From Terana coerulea (taxonomy: Eukaryota > Basidiomycota > Agaricomycetes > Polyporales > Phanerochaetaceae), in NCBI GenBank assembly GCA_024811115.1, contig JAKOGH010000482.1, positions 1-14,525 on the forward strand: a stretch of 14,525 bases of DNA, given 5' to 3'. A program made the translations under genes and the position numbers. Under the pieces are notes generated by a model, which did not search any database, had not been told where the DNA came from, and was given only the letters and a program-made list of their open reading frames with translations. Below, one piece after another: positions 1 to 7,491 of this stretch. Within the stretch, counting starts at the first letter, position 1. Every line of letters begins with the position of its first letter.

Positions 1-48
1 TTACTTGTATCTCGTCTTTAGTCACGGTCGATCACTTTGGTGATTGCT

Positions 49-488
49 TCAACTCTTTCGTTGGAAAGTCGGTTGCAAGACATAATTCGCCACAAGTTCC
101 ACTCGGTAATTGAACTTTAATGCCGATAGGCACTGTTGTTCTCGAGTTGGATTTAACTGTGTGTTTTGATAGGCATGCAGCGTAAGTCCGGCTGCTTCTT
201 CGGAGATTCGTGTAGGGGTTTGACCGCCAATGAGTTCGACTTGAAGCGTAGAGTCCCGTTGTAGTACAGGTGTGACGTCTTCTTCAACTCAACCGTTCGT
301 GCGGCTTGTCGGTTCAGCTTGAGGTAGTCTTGAACTGCTTTCTTAGCGTTCTTGACGTTGTCCTCGTCTTCCCAAGTGACTTCATCGCGTCCAAATCCTT
401 TCCATTGGACCAGGTATTGAGTTTTCTTACCGCGTTTGCGGTGTTGCAAGATCTTCTCAACTTCCCACTCTTCCTGTCCTTTAACCAT
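49..488 (-). pseudogene. gypsy polyprotein C-terminus: chromodomain and tail
   Basis: The first 50 or so residues form a classic chromodomain. It starts EEWEVEKILQHRKRGKKTQY, continues LVQWKGFGRDEVTWEDEDN and ends with a helix (KKAVQDYLKL). The aromatic-cage positions (W/V at the start, W of QWKGF, W of TWED) are present. In chromoviruses this domain follows the integrase and binds histone marks to guide insertion. The frame opened by the chromodomain stops at 153, giving a 55-residue tail of no known fold. From 288 to 49 another minus frame stays open for 79 codons and may be the original C-terminal tail, entered through a frameshift near 285. The join to the integrase C-terminus (about 481-510) also needs a frame change. 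The chromodomain is certain; the tail is uncertain. Confidence 0.9.
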
Positions 489-891
489 GACTGGCCAGGC
501 ACGGTTTCTGTCCTGGGGAAGGATCGTTATAAGTGGCTAGCTTGCTGGCGTGGAATACTGGATGCATAGCTCGGTAGCGTGGTGGCATTTTAACCTTGAA
601 GGTGACAGCGGACAACTGTTCGATGATTTCGAACGGTCCCTCGTACCGTGGGTTCAATGCACGCTCCGTGGTCTGGTAATCCCGTAGGTTGATAAGTACT
701 TTGTCTCCGACTTTGAACGGCACGTTCTGGACGCTGGTGTAGTACCATTTCATACGCTCAGCAGCTAAGGTTAGAGCAGCTTTCGCCTGCTCTTGGGCTT
801 CATGTCGCTGTTTCATGATGTCGTTGAGGTCTATGCTCTTGACCTGCTTGACTAGTGTAGGACCAGCTCGAAGATGTCGACCGTATTCCAA
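481..891 (-). pseudogene. gypsy integrase C-terminal (GPY/F) domain
   Basis: This 136-codon frame contains the integrase C-terminal segment. A helical stretch (RHEAQEQAKAALTLAAERMK) is followed by the beta-barrel-like region with VPFKVGDKVLINLRDY and the GPY/F signature RYEGPFEIIEQLS, then MHPVFHASKL. In Ty3/gypsy integrases this part binds DNA and connects the catalytic core to the chromodomain. Its first codons (EYGRHLRAG) continue the integrase core's ETPFF, but the core frame reads into WNTVDIFELVLH instead, so a single-base indel near 891-895 separates them. The frame ends at 481 with a stop just before the chromodomain opens in a third frame. The pattern is of one polyprotein broken by indels, not of separate genes. 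Confidence 0.87.
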
Positions 892-1544
892 AAGAATGGT
901 GTCTCCTTGGTTCCTTCGTGTGCCCGGTTATTGTACGCGAACTCCGCTGTACTCAACAATGTAGACCAGTTATCAAGGTTGTAGTCCACATAGCACCGAA
1001 GATACTGTTCCAGAATTTGATTCACACGTTCGGTTTGACCGTCCGTCTGTGGATGATATGCCGTAGACATTGCCGAGTTGATACCAAGTAGCTTGCACCA
1101 TTGCTGGAATAGTTCCGCTGCAAACTGAGTTCCTCGATCTGATATGATCTGAAGCGGCAGCCCGTGTAAGGGGTACACTCTGTCATACAATAGTTGTGAC
1201 AGGTCTCGTGCCGAAAACTCATTCGTGATTGCATAGAAGTGCGCTCGCTTGATAAGTCGACATACGACAACACAGATAGCGTTGTAACCATGTGACTCTG
1301 GTAACTGAGTGATGAGGTCGATTGTAATGATTTCCCATAGCCCATGAGGCACAGGGTTCGGCATTAATGGTCCATAGGGCTGCTGTGGGCGATTTTTCAT
1401 CCGCTGACACATATCGCAACCCGTAACATAGTTCTTGACAAATATTGACATGCCCGGCCACCAATAGTTTCTAGAGACTAGTTCGTACGTTTTCCACCTG
1501 CCAGGGTGTCCGGCTGATGGTAAGTCGTGATGGATTTGTACAAT
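852..1544 (-). pseudogene. gypsy integrase: HHCC zinc-binding and DDE catalytic core
   Basis: After the TGA at 1545-1547 the same frame reads IVQIHHDLPSAGHPGRWKTY and NYWWPGM, then CDMC, which gives the H-H-C-C zinc-binding module that organises the integrase N-terminus. The catalytic core follows. The three acidic residues are visible: Asp in TIDLITQLP, Asp in IISDRGTQF, and Glu in TDGQTERVN, spaced D-59-D-35-E, the spacing expected of retroviral-type integrases. The strand usually reading VVVDRL here reads VVVCRL; this Asp is conserved in the family but not catalytic. The frame runs out at 852 in non-homologous residues after ETPFF because of a frameshift, and the C-terminal domain resumes in another frame from 891. 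The zinc and catalytic residues are intact, so inactivation comes from the stop and frameshifts. Confidence 0.92.
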
Positions 1545-1828
1545 TCATCGTCTTAAATGATCATCTGTTGATGTAGGGATATAGATCTTGCCACGGAACA
1601 GTAGTAATCCGTTCTCGTAGTTCCATTCCTTGAGGCTTTTTCCAAACTCTCTAGGTCCTGACTTCAATAATGACTTGTAGCCTTTCGTAACATCATCTGA
1701 TAGCAATGCTTCCTTGACCTCAATTAGGATTTGGTCGTTGTTAACAGGCGCTTCATGGGAAGCCTCGACAGCCCGGATGGCGAAATATTCCGGTTTGAGC
1801 AAAATTTGGTCTCGGTTGTCGAGCTTTA
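1545..1828 (-). pseudogene. gypsy RNase H-integrase linker
   Basis: An 85-codon minus frame starts just after RNase H and runs to a TGA at 1545-1547. It is in the same frame as the integrase that follows, so only this one stop separates them. The residues include EVKEALLSDDVTKGYKSLLK and the pattern NGLLLFRGKIYIP, followed by a LRR motif. This is the region that typically precedes the HHCC finger in Ty3/gypsy integrases (a beta hairpin ending in a short helix). The stop falls directly after two arginine codons, CGA TGA. A CGA-to-TGA transition would explain it, although other single or double changes are possible. A frame change in the run of four C (plus strand) at 1829-1832 separates it from RNase H. 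Confidence 0.8.
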
Positions 1829-2482
1829 CCCCTCCTCATGATCTGGCCTCCTGGACAGAGGGTCTTCGGCTTGCATTGTCTTTCCAGGCTTGTGATGTAG
1901 AGAATAGTTGAATCGCGTTAGGTACAAAGCCCATCGCGCTTGTCTCCGTGTCAACTTTTGGGCCGTTCTGAAGTAAGTCAGATTCCGATGATCTGACCAT
2001 ACTTCGAACTTTTCCGGATGTCCCTCCAAGTAGTGTCTGTACTCTTCCAATGCTCTTATGATTGCGAGCAACTCTTTGTCGTAAATCTCATAATTACGTT
2101 CGTGTACGTTGAGTGACTTCGAGTGGAAGGCTACAGGGTGCCACATTTCGTCAGCAGGATCCTGTTCGCGACAGCACTGCACCGATTGCAAAGTCGCTTG
2201 CATCGGTTGACAGTCTGAATGGGTTCTCATCATCCGGAATACGTAGTATGGGTGCTGAAGTGAAGGCCTTTTCAGCGCCTCGAATGCCACTTGTTGGTCA
2301 GCTTCCCAAACCCAAGGTTGATCTTTCTTCGTTAGATCTGTGAGTGGCCTGGCTAACTTGGCGAAGTCTTTAATAAACCTGCGATAGAAGTTCGCAAAGC
2401 CTAAGAAAGCCTGAACATGTTTTGACCTTTGTAGGTACTGGCCACTCAAGAACTCCTGACACCTTTGCAGGATCCATCGCAA
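1826..2482 (-). pseudogene. gypsy RNase H domain (RT connection plus RNase H)
   Basis: The frame contains the RT connection (VQAFLGFANFYRRFIKDF, ARPLTDLTKKDQPWVW) and then RNase H, with WHPVAFHSKSLNVHERNYEI, YDKELLAIIRALEEYRHYLE, VWSDHRNLTYF and the C-terminal QARWALYLTRFNYSLHHKPG. This domain degrades the RNA strand of the RNA-DNA hybrid. The first catalytic Asp is not in this frame: between about 2272 and 2165 the homologous residues, including the [10 protein letters not shown] motif, lie in a different minus frame. Two compensating indels flank that patch, one of them at a run of four T (plus strand, 2269-2272). The C-terminal LSRRPDHEEG matches the usual end of the domain. The beginning overlaps the reverse transcriptase frame, with a frame change near 2430. 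Confidence 0.9.
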
Positions 2483-3133
2483 CGCTGTTTTTCGAGATAA
2501 TCATGCCAAGATAGTCAATCCGGTCTTTCTCGAAGAAACATTTCTCTGCTTTTGCGTATAGATCGTTGTCGCGAAGCCTTTTCAGCACTTCTTTGACAAG
2601 TTTACGGTGTTCCTTTAAATCATTGCCAAAGATCAAGATATCGTCTAAATACACCATGACTTGTCCTTGTCGAATCAAGTCGCCTAAGATGTCATTCATC
2701 ATGGCCTGGAATGTAGCTGGTGCATTGGAGAATCCGAAATACATGACCGTTGCCTCAAATAAGCCCCGTTTGGTGATAAAAGCCGTTTTCCACTCATCCC
2801 CTCACAGATTCGGACGTTATTATAGCCCCACCGGAGGTCAATCTTAGAAAAGATGGATGCCTGTGACGGTGAGTCGATCAGGTCAGCAATCCTTGGGATT
2901 GGGTAGCGGTTCTTCACGGTGATCTCATTGAGTGCGCGGTAGTCCATACATGGACGCAATCCGCCCGTCGTGCTTTTGACAAAGAAAAATGGTGCCGCAA
3001 CTGGTGATTTGGAAGGTCGAATGTAACCTTTCCGTAGTTCTTCATCGATCCATTCATCCAAAGAATGTCGTTCTTTGGGAGACAGTGGGTAGATTTTAGC
3101 CCGGCTTGGGAAGGGAGGTACCTTCCAGCAAAG
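2370..3133 (-). pseudogene. gypsy reverse transcriptase
   Basis: Reads the RT finger and palm in order. Entry segment: PPFPSRAKIYPLSPKERHSL, then LRKGYIRPSKSPVAAPFFFV and LRPCMDYRALNEITVKNRYP. Motif A is FSKIDLRWGYNNVRI with its catalytic Asp, then comes MYFGFSNAPATFQAMMN, and the YLDD box (MVYLDDILIF) supplies the other two catalytic Asp residues. The C-terminal part (YLGMIISKNSVAMDPAKV) is typical of Ty3/gypsy. One frameshift splits it: the run of four C on the plus strand at 2798-2801 moves the frame between RICEG and the following EWKTAF. All three catalytic aspartates survive, so the damage is by indel, not by active-site change. A second frame change near 2430 leads into RNase H. Confidence 0.94.
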
Positions 3134-4188
3134 TCAATCGGATGATTGTATGCCTTGCGTACCGGCATTCGCTCTGATTTTCGCTTGGAGAACACATCGC
3201 CCGTACTACGTGTAACCATTCCGGCACGTGTGACTTCCATTTGACGGTATCCTCGTCATTGGAGTCGTCCAATTCCTGATCCATGTCCTTATCGTCGAAC
3301 ATGGCAGCGATAACTTCTGCTTGTGAGCGGTCGTTGGGGACATCAATGTCCACCCAGTTGATATATGGATTATCCGTATCCTCGTCTCCAAAATTGTCCA
3401 GGGAGGATTCCCACGGAAGATCCGACTCGAGTTGAAGCTTCGTCGGTTTCAGCTTCACTGACTCGTGTTTTACGGGCTTGATCGGTAAGACAGCTCTCAG
3501 GACATCTGGTGAACTCCATTTCCCATTTTCCCAGTCAATCTCGGGGTTATGTCGGTACAAGAAGTTGTATCCGACCATCATTTCTTTGTCTCCTAACTGT
3601 GTGACATACAGTATACAGGTAGACTTGTGACCACCGATTTGAACATAAGCTCGGACATATTCACGAATTTGTCCTGCTTGGTTTGGAGTTCCGTCTGCAT
3701 TGGTCACATCGACCCATGCAGAACGTGCCATACGATTAGTTACCAGATGATTTCTTTCAACGAACGATTTGTCGATGAAGTTCGTTGTGGCGCCTGAGTC
3801 TACTAAAGCCTCGGCCTGCACTTTATGACCATACACCCAAAGCGTTACTGGAAGTCTAAAAGAACATTTCTTGTTGCGAGCTATGCTAGTTACACAAGAT
3901 TCCAGTACTACTTCGTCCGATTCTAACTCGGAGCCCGACAGAGGGTGCGTCATCCCGGAATGTAGATCGCAGGCATTAGCCTCTACATTCCCTGGGAAAA
4001 TCCATTTGAGTCCGGCGATTAACCCATCGCGGTCTGCTTGGGCCCGCCCGAGACTCATCGCTTGTCTCGGGTGCTTCCATTGCGGCAAGCTCGGATTCGC
4101 TCAGCTCACGGATGCTCGCTGAGTTGACTTCGGCGTTACCGGGGGTGGCATTGTCGTTGTCATCGTCCATGGAGTTTAATAACTCCAT
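3096..4188 (-). pseudogene. gypsy aspartic protease with flanking linkers
   Basis: The long frame 4088-3096 holds a retropepsin-type aspartic protease. LWVYGHKVQAEALVDSGATT contains the catalytic DSG triplet, followed by NFIDKSFVERNHL and a later hydrophobic strand (EMMVGYNFLYRHNPEIDW). The enzyme works as a dimer to cut the Gag-Pol polyprotein. Upstream, an acidic linker (MELLNSMDDDNDN, then ELSESELAAMEAPE) lies in the frame 4188-3976 and joins the protease frame through an indel near 4040. Downstream is a second acidic linker (DDKDMDQELDDSNDED) leading toward reverse transcriptase. The tail of this frame after VPEWLHVV is out of register, since homologous-looking residues (GDVFSKRKSERMP) are in another frame. 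The catalytic motif is certain; the exact domain ends are not. Confidence 0.9.
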
Positions 4189-5487
4189 GAGTCGGTTCTT
4201 GAAGGAGGGCTTGCCCTTGCCTTTCGAGTTCGAGTTTCACCAGAGCCAGAAGCACCGCTGCTCTGACTCTTGTTGCCGTAGTTGTTGCCGGGAGGACGAC
4301 GGAGTCGACGAAAAACCTTTGCCTTGGTTGGCATTTTTCGGGTTGTCGAAACAGTCATTCGTGTTGTGGGTTTTGGCACGCGAGCTTTTACCCTTACCGG
4401 AGCAGATCTGGCAGAACTTGCGTTCGCCGGACGTTTCTGCCTAGTTGGTTTCTTTCGCCTTGCCCTTGCCTTTACCCTTGGACTGCTCGTTCGCCTCCGC
4501 CCGTGTTCTTATTACCATTGTTGTTACCAAATACCGAGCTCTTGGAACGATCTGGGTGGAGTTCCTTGTACAGCTGCAACAGCATATCGAGGTACCTTTC
4601 CATTGCTTGGGTTCGTTACCGCTGATTGTCAAAATGACCATCGACTGGCGCATGTCCTGAGGCAGGACCGCTTTGATCTTGTCGATGTGCAGCTTGTCTT
4701 GGTACTCCACGATCCGGGCCAGAGTCTTTGTACTTCTCCGCGTATTGGACGAAGTCCTTCCGGGCCAGATCCTTGTTGTTCCAGAGCGTGTCGAGTTCGT
4801 CCTTGGCACCTTGCTTTTCGTCGCGCTGACCGTAAAGCCCTTGCATCTCCTTGACAAAGTCGTTCCATGTGCCGATAGGCTGGTTGTTCGCAACTTGTCC
4901 GTATAGGACTTCATATATGTCAGCGGCAGTGCCGCGGAGACGACCGAGGAGAGGACAATGCGCTGCTTGTCCGTTGCAATCTGCATGTGCTCGCGGTAGA
5001 GCGTGATGTGGTTCAACCACTCCTTGAGGCCGTTTTCGAGCCATCGAAGGTGGGGGGTCAGGCATCTTTGGGATGCGTCCACCACCGAACCTCCATCTGC
5101 AGGGATTTTGTCGACTTGGGCCTTATAGGCCTCAACGGTAGACCTGTAAGCTTCCACAAGCTTTTCCAGAGATCGAATCTTTGTGGCTTGCTCGAGAGCT
5201 GTGTTCTCCAGCTCCTCGATCCGGTGCTGCTGGTCATCAGTTGCTTCGTAGGTCGTGTCATGCGCACGGTTGAAGTGCCCTGACATGTCGGTGACATGTC
5301 CTTGCGCAAAGTCCGTGCTGATTCGAACAGACTGAGAGAAAGCATTCTGCGCTATGTGGAGAATTGCTGCCAACTGTGCATCGCTGAAGCGAGCAGAGTT
5401 GGTGTCGACATCATGCAGGAGGGCTGCTACAGGGTCGGCAAGGACCTCCGTAGTACGGTCAGGGACAAAGTTGGTGAAAGAAGACAT
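4176..5487 (-). pseudogene. gypsy gag (capsid-nucleocapsid), frameshifted
   Basis: Starts at ATG 5487 (MSSFTNFVPDRTTEVLADPV). Residues about 85-127 form a coiled coil (HRIEELENTALEQATKIRSL, then EKLVEAYRSTVEAYKAQV). The retrotransposon-gag core is split over frames: YEVLYGQVANNQPIGTWNDF and QGLYGQRDEKQGAKDELDTL lie in a second frame between about 4945 and 4725, then the first frame resumes with EYQDKLHIDKIKAVLPQDM. A further shifted patch (YLDMLLQLYKEL) follows near 4592. A TAG at 4441-4443 interrupts the first frame just before a zinc knuckle-like module, KFCQICSGKGKSS with a later H and C (CX2CX11HX4C, a longer spacing than the usual CX2CX4HX4C). A basic, serine-rich tail follows in another frame to about 4176. 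The fold and order identify Gag, which packages the element RNA. Confidence 0.85.
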
Positions 5488-5597
5488 TTCTGCTCTTCAT
5501 ATTTAGTGCCAATTTTAATAAAACTTCGAACACAAAAGTTGGTTTTGGTTGTTATATGCCAGCCAGTTATTTTGAGTCAGAAATGCAGAGTTTTAAT

Positions 5598-6331
5598 TTA
5601 AGCAGCCTTCGGGATGGTTACATCGAGTGCTGCTAGCTGCGTACAGACTACTGCAAATCTACTGTTTAGGTCCGTAAACGAGACCTTGCCAATACATTTT
5701 AATAATCCTGCCAACTCTCTCCACTGTTTATTACCCCACTTCTGTCCCAGCGAGTCCAGATTCTCGTAGATGTTCTGGAACTCGTCGTACCAACCCCACA
5801 GCTTGTTCCGAATCTCCTCAGGCACCCGCACCCTTTCAGCGTGACCGGTGTCCTGCAACGAGTCCTCCTCGCGGAGTTTCTCGAAGACCGGGTCGAGGGC
5901 GGACTCTCGTCGCCTCGAGCATCGGTTGGAGCTCGTTGGAGCGCTTGAGCAGCTTGGTTCGTCGAAACCGAAGCTTGGCTGGGGGTGGCTTGGGGACCTG
6001 ATACTCCTCGCGAGGTGCGAGTCGTTCGATGAGTGGTGGCGAGGGGGTCGGAGAGGCGGCCGGAGCAGCTCCTTTCGACGCTGCTTCATGAGAGCATAGC
6101 TCTCGATGCGCTTCAGCAACGAGTTGGCCTCTGCTTCTTAGCGAAGCCATTCGCACTCCTCCGGAGAGTGAGGGTACAAACGAGGTGGCTCGTGCTTCGG
6201 GTTGTAAACCTTGCGCGGCTTACAAACGTTGGCGTATTTGGCTCGGATCTCCTTTGAAGGAGAGATGCGCTCGCGAAGGCCCAAAGGCTCGTTCTTCGCG
6301 TAAGTGGTGAACGCAGGGGGACTTTAGGCAT
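5598..6331 (-). pseudogene. unrecognised ORF upstream of gag, broken
   Basis: An ATG at 6331 opens MPKVP, and the run of five G on the plus strand at 6316-6320 then carries a frameshift. The continuing frame reads AFTTYAKNEPLGLRERISPS, KEIRAKYANVCKPRKVYNPK and LYPHSPEECEWLR, meets TAA at 6138-6140, and goes on as EAEANSLLKRIESYALMKQR. A proline-, serine- and arginine-rich middle follows (about 6060-5880). The C-terminal third is compact and helical in composition (RVPEEIRNKLWGWYDEFQNI, then SLGQKWGNKQWRELAGLLK) and ends at 5598 in DVTIPKAA. I do not recognise a family. About 240 residues would be encoded. The open frame on both sides of each lesion argues that it was once coding. It lies between the leader and gag, 110 bp upstream of the gag ATG, on the same strand. 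It could be an accessory ORF of the retrotransposon, an extended Gag module, or a captured host fragment. Confidence 0.6.
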
Positions 6332-6995
6332 GGCTATAACAACGGTAATCAGTACTGGTCTCTATTTCAGCAGACACGGTACAGAAAATGGTGAAAACGG
6401 ACAGAATGACCTGTTGAGGTCGTGCGGTCTTGATGCGTACAATCGGTAGTGTCGACGGCGGCCTGGTTTCTCTCACCAGGTCCGGAGGTACCAACTCAAT
6501 CAAGAGCGGTATGGGGGTCTCTGACACGGTTCCAGCCGTGCAGCAAAGGTTTTCGAGCCAATATTACATTGACTCTATGCTCGCCCAAACTGGTTTGCTG
6601 TCAACACCCGAAGGCTCATAGCCGTAACTACCCGAAGGTAAGTCACACCAGAATGTTGCTCCACGCTATACAGCGCAGCGAAGCACCTCTTTACAGCCTG
6701 AGGATCGGCATGAAGATTAGCATGCTGCCATAATGGCAGCCCACGGCCTAAGCCATGGTGCTTCTCAACGATACAGAGCATAGTCCCTGACGGCGACTAG
6801 CTCATAGCCTTAGTTCTTTGCAGAACAGTGGCAAGATCCCCAGAACCCAAATAGCAACAGTGTTCATTTCGACACACTGTGCATAACGATTATGTACGCC
6901 ACAACACTGCAACAAAGGTCCTGCTTGTTGCCCTTGACAGCAACAACGAGCAGTGGAATAGACTCAACAAACTATCACAAAACTCTAATACTCAC
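6332..6995 (-). other. gypsy 5' leader, no supported gene
   Basis: About 660 bp between the candidate LTR and the first ORF. All reading frames here are short and I recognise no protein motif. A small plus-strand inverted repeat, CCTGGT (6462-6467) with ACCAGG (6475-6480), lies next to a minus-strand TTGGTACC. I could not match this to a tRNA primer-binding site with any confidence. A strong 5' splice-donor consensus, CAG|GTGAGTA on the minus strand, lies at 6998-6989, and acceptor-like AG sites occur downstream. An intron in the leader is therefore possible, but it is not shown. Confidence 0.4.
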
Positions 6996-7082
6996 CTGCT
7001 AGGAATGCTTTGGAGGGGTTGGGGAGAGCAGGGGACTTTGAGTAAAGCGAGTAGAGGAGATATGAATCAACGATGTTGTTGA

Positions 7083-7142
7083 GTCTGGGGTATTAGCCCT
7101 CAGACCAGCCTCCTTATATACATGTGTAGAGGGACCCCAGAC
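7083..7142. repeat. 9-bp inverted repeat bracketing the TATA box
   Basis: GTCTGGGGT at 7083-7091 is the perfect reverse complement of ACCCCAGAC at 7134-7142, with 42 bp between containing the TATA box. A second, overlapping inverted repeat of 10 bp pairs GACTCAACAA (6961-6970) with TTGTTGAGTC (7076-7085). These are seen directly. Whether they act in DNA or in the transcript is unknown. Confidence 0.6.
7112..7120 (-). promoter_or_regulatory. TATA box of gypsy LTR
   Basis: The minus strand reads TGTATATAAGGAGG here. A start of transcription about 30 bp downstream would fall near 7085, inside the left arm of a 9-bp inverted repeat (GTCTGGGGT 7083-7091 and ACCCCAGAC 7134-7142) that brackets the TATA box. 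The same TATATAAGG core occurs in the copia LTR at 11108-11116. Confidence 0.55.
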
Positions 7143-7169
7143 ACTATCTAAGACCTCCAATACCATGTG

Positions 7170-7186
7170 CTGACTGATACAGTCAG
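7170..7186. repeat. perfect short hairpin CTGACTG-ATA-CAGTCAG
   Basis: Seven-base arms with a three-base loop. One of four short perfect hairpins within 322 bp of the candidate LTR (see also 7322-7340, 7406-7424, 7465-7491). Confidence 0.7.
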
Positions 7187-7321
7187 GTGATCCATGACTA
7201 AGGCTCTAGAGCATACCGCTCTAACTCCCTTATCAGATCTGACCTAGCTATCATGCTAACATCAACACTATCTAGATGTCCTAATCTAGCTACTGTACAC
7301 TATCAGTACACGATGTCATAG

Positions 7322-7340
7322 TGACCTCATAGTGAGGTCA
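7322..7340. repeat. perfect short hairpin TGACCTCA-TAG-TGAGGTCA
   Basis: Eight-base arms with a three-base loop. The flanking CATAGTGA unit is itself repeated, so this stretch is a small palindromic cluster within the candidate LTR. Confidence 0.7.
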
Positions 7341-7405
7341 TAGTCTAGAACGAATCCAGAACTGAGTCCATGATCCTATGTCCTTATGAGGCATATCCCT
7401 GATAA

Positions 7406-7424
7406 CCATGCGTCCATCGCATGG
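7406..7424. repeat. perfect short hairpin CCATGCG-TCCAT-CGCATGG
   Basis: Seven-base arms with a five-base loop inside the candidate LTR U3. Confidence 0.7.
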
Positions 7425-7464
7425 CCAACTGATCAGCATCTTGTAACGCTGTTGTGACGACTGG

Positions 7465-7491
7465 GTAACATGTCCCGTGACTTGATGTTAC
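7465..7491. repeat. inverted repeat GTAACAT/ATGTTAC at the presumed LTR edge
   Basis: Seven-base arms (7465-7471 and 7485-7491) with 13 bases between, lying at the presumed outer edge of the LTR. The first ATG of the neighbouring plus-strand ORF (7470) falls inside this repeat, which is one reason to doubt that ATG as the host gene's start. Confidence 0.6.

Noticed and set aside
306..569. Plus-strand ORF opposite the chromodomain
   Set aside because: It is antisense to a clear chromodomain and has no recognisable motif.
4282..4854. 190-codon plus-strand ORF
   Set aside because: It lies opposite gag; its leucine- and arginine-rich composition is the reverse complement of the basic Gag tail, and no family is evident.
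5836..6156. Second minus ORF overlapping the pre-gag ORF
   Set aside because: The frame is a shadow: the other frame continues smoothly upstream and downstream of the TAA, this one does not.
6462..6496. tRNA-like T-arm or primer-binding site (CCTGGT/ACCAGG next to TACCAA)
   Set aside because: The loop is not a TTCRANY T-loop and no cloverleaf can be drawn. It does not sit at a definable LTR end.
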